NCBI RefSeq assembly: GCF_947493425.1
Contig: NZ_CANLRP010000062.1
Location: 1-41,769 of the forward strand
Source: an uncultured Microscilla sp.
GTDB taxonomy: Bacteria > Bacteroidota > Bacteroidia > Cytophagales > Microscillaceae
Length of the DNA stretch: 41,769 nucleotides
Direction: 5' to 3'
Shown here: positions 40,682-41,769 of the stretch, piece by piece
How the letters are laid out: every line of letters starts with the position of its first letter
Numbering within the stretch: position 1 is the first letter of the stretch
Notes under the pieces: generated by a model
Databases searched by the model: none
Seen by the model: only the letters and a program-made list of their open reading frames with translations
What the model was told of the DNA's origin: nothing
Translations under genes and position numbers: made by a program

Positions 40682-41587
40682 ATGATGGTAAATGCATATC
40701 TTAAGGCATTTGTAAACCACTCATTTAGCCCATGTTTTATGTTAGTAGAATTAGCTATAGGGGATGCCTACGGAGCACAGTTTGAATTTGCTGACCCTGA
40801 ATTGGTAGAGCAGCACAATCATTTGCAGTATATAGCAGTAAGAGACGACGCCATATCTCCGGGAAGTTATACCGACGATACCCAGCAAACAATTGCCATT
40901 GCTGAGTTATTGGTAGAAGGAACAGAATGGACACCTGAAAATATTGCTGGCAAACTGGTAGAAGTGTATCACCGTGATCCTCGCAAGGGATACTCAAGGC
41001 GGGTAAAAATCGCGTTGAATGCTTCGGCTAACGGGGCAGAGTTTCTCAAAAATATTGACCCTGACAGCGATACCAGTGGGGCAGCCATGCGTGCTTGTCC
41101 TTTAGGGATTATCCATGACTTGCCCGAATTGGTAGAACGAGTAACTATTCAAGCAAAAGTTTCTCACAATACCCCATTGGGCATACAAGCTGCCCTGGCT
41201 ACTGCATTGGCTACCCATTATTGTATTTATGAAATAGGCGATCTCAGTGATTTGGGTGAATTTATTGTAAGTCAGGTACCTGGCGATTGGAATGTGGCGT
41301 ATGATGAGTTTGTAGGGCAAAAAGGCTGGATGAGTGTAAGGGCTGCCCTGACAGCGCTCAGCAAATACAATAATTTAGCCGATATGCTCAAGGCTTGTGT
41401 TGCTTTTACGGGCGATGTAGACACGGTAGCCACTATTGCCTTAGGAGCCGCGTCAAACACTGCTCAGGTAGAAAAAAACCTGCCTGATTGTCTTTATCAA
41501 AACCTGGAATCGAGCAGGTATGGGCTGGAGTACCTACAGGCATTGAACGAACGTTGGCTTGAGCTTAAAGTAGTACCTAACTTATAA
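40682..41587 (+). CDS. ADP-ribosylglycohydrolase family protein
   Basis: The DraG/ARH fold removes ADP-ribose from proteins or other targets using two Mg2+ ions. The 301-residue product has the metal-site motifs in order: GDAYGAQFEF (about 26-35), YTDDTQQT (about 62-69), SDTSGAAMRACPLG (about 129-142) and GDVDTVATIALGA (about 245-257), where the C-terminal Asp pair completes the site. Length and order are normal for the family. The first ATG is at 40682. An internal ATG at 40739 (MLVELAIGDAYG) would match the short N-terminus of most relatives, so the first 19 residues are doubtful. It is probably co-transcribed with the HEAT-like gene before it. No ADP-ribosyltransferase gene is in the window. 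Confidence 0.9.
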   Translation: MMVNAYLKAFVNHSFSPCFMLVELAIGDAYGAQFEFADPELVEQHNHLQYIAVRDDAISPGSYTDDTQQTIAIAELLVEGTEWTPENIAGKLVEVYHRDPRKGYSRRVKIALNASANGAEFLKNIDPDSDTSGAAMRACPLGIIHDLPELVERVTIQAKVSHNTPLGIQAALATALATHYCIYEIGDLSDLGEFIVSQVPGDWNVAYDEFVGQKGWMSVRAALTALSKYNNLADMLKACVAFTGDVDTVATIALGAASNTAQVEKNLPDCLYQNLESSRYGLEYLQALNERWLELKVVPNL

Positions 41588-41769
41588 ATATGGGGGCAAT
41601 CATACGCTCGCTTTTCAATAACGAAACAAGCTTCTACGGTTTTTGTATTACAGTGAGGCTAAAACTCGATTTTTTGTTCCATTTGAAGTATATTAAGTTG
41701 TAGAAATTAAAAAGGGCATAAAAAATTGAATTTCAATTAATTATACCCATAATTCATTGCAAAAGGTTA

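Noticed and set aside
1..41769. CRISPR arrays, prophage or integrated elements with transposases
   Set aside because: No regularly spaced direct repeats, no phage or transposase genes were visible. The repeats found are short, irregular and non-coding.

Overview
This window looks like chromosomal DNA from a gliding, probably marine member of the Bacteroidota (order Cytophagales; a Microscilla-like organism is my best guess, from recall and not from a search). The pointers are a giant secreted protease ending in a type IX secretion (T9SS) sorting domain, GEVED and PKD domains, a WG-repeat protein, a VPS10/BNR 'glycosyl hydrolase', a DAP-type MurE, MraY with the long extracytoplasmic insert common in this phylum, TAnnTTTG-type promoter elements and starts without Shine-Dalgarno sequences. 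There is no phage, no CRISPR array, no rRNA and no recognisable tRNA.

Layout. 1-277 is repeat DNA. 278-3715 holds a sodium:solute symporter (minus strand) diverging from clpS, then recR and a Crp/Fnr regulator. 3716-4335 is repeat-rich non-coding DNA, followed by a single-domain (p)ppGpp hydrolase-like HD protein on the minus strand. 5264-8416 encodes a secreted 1050-residue VPS10/BNR propeller protein. 9021-14599 is mainly housekeeping on the plus strand: gcvT, a comB-like phosphatase, murE, mraY and a small orphan. A cystathionine beta-synthase (minus) follows. 16092-17187 is an AT-rich gap containing the frameshifted remains of a minus-strand gene. 17188-19561 carries a GapN-like aldehyde dehydrogenase and an arsenate-reductase/LMW-PTP-like protein. 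19650-21716 has a glycine-rich solenoid protein and an orphan.

The most coherent functional unit is 21898-30888, all on the minus strand. In transcription order it contains a trans-3-hydroxy-L-proline dehydratase (second catalytic Cys replaced by Thr), an ornithine cyclodeaminase/mu-crystallin family reductase that fits Delta1-pyrroline-2-carboxylate reductase, a leucine-rich-repeat protein, and a T9SS-secreted M9 collagenase. Together these could break collagen outside the cell and convert its 3-hydroxyproline to L-proline inside. I regard this collagen-to-proline locus as the best candidate system in the window.

31160-31262 resembles the degenerate 3' end of a group II intron. 31469-35815 is a secreted protein made almost entirely of about 39 WG repeats, arranged in about ten-unit supermodules. 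After a 1.2-kb non-coding stretch with a second copy of a dispersed repeat, 37032-41587 encodes a membrane GAF/PAS protein with no recognisable output domain, a HEAT-like helical protein and an ADP-ribosylglycohydrolase, all on the plus strand.

Functions come from motif recognition by eye. No database search was run, so family names are firm only where motifs are quoted.
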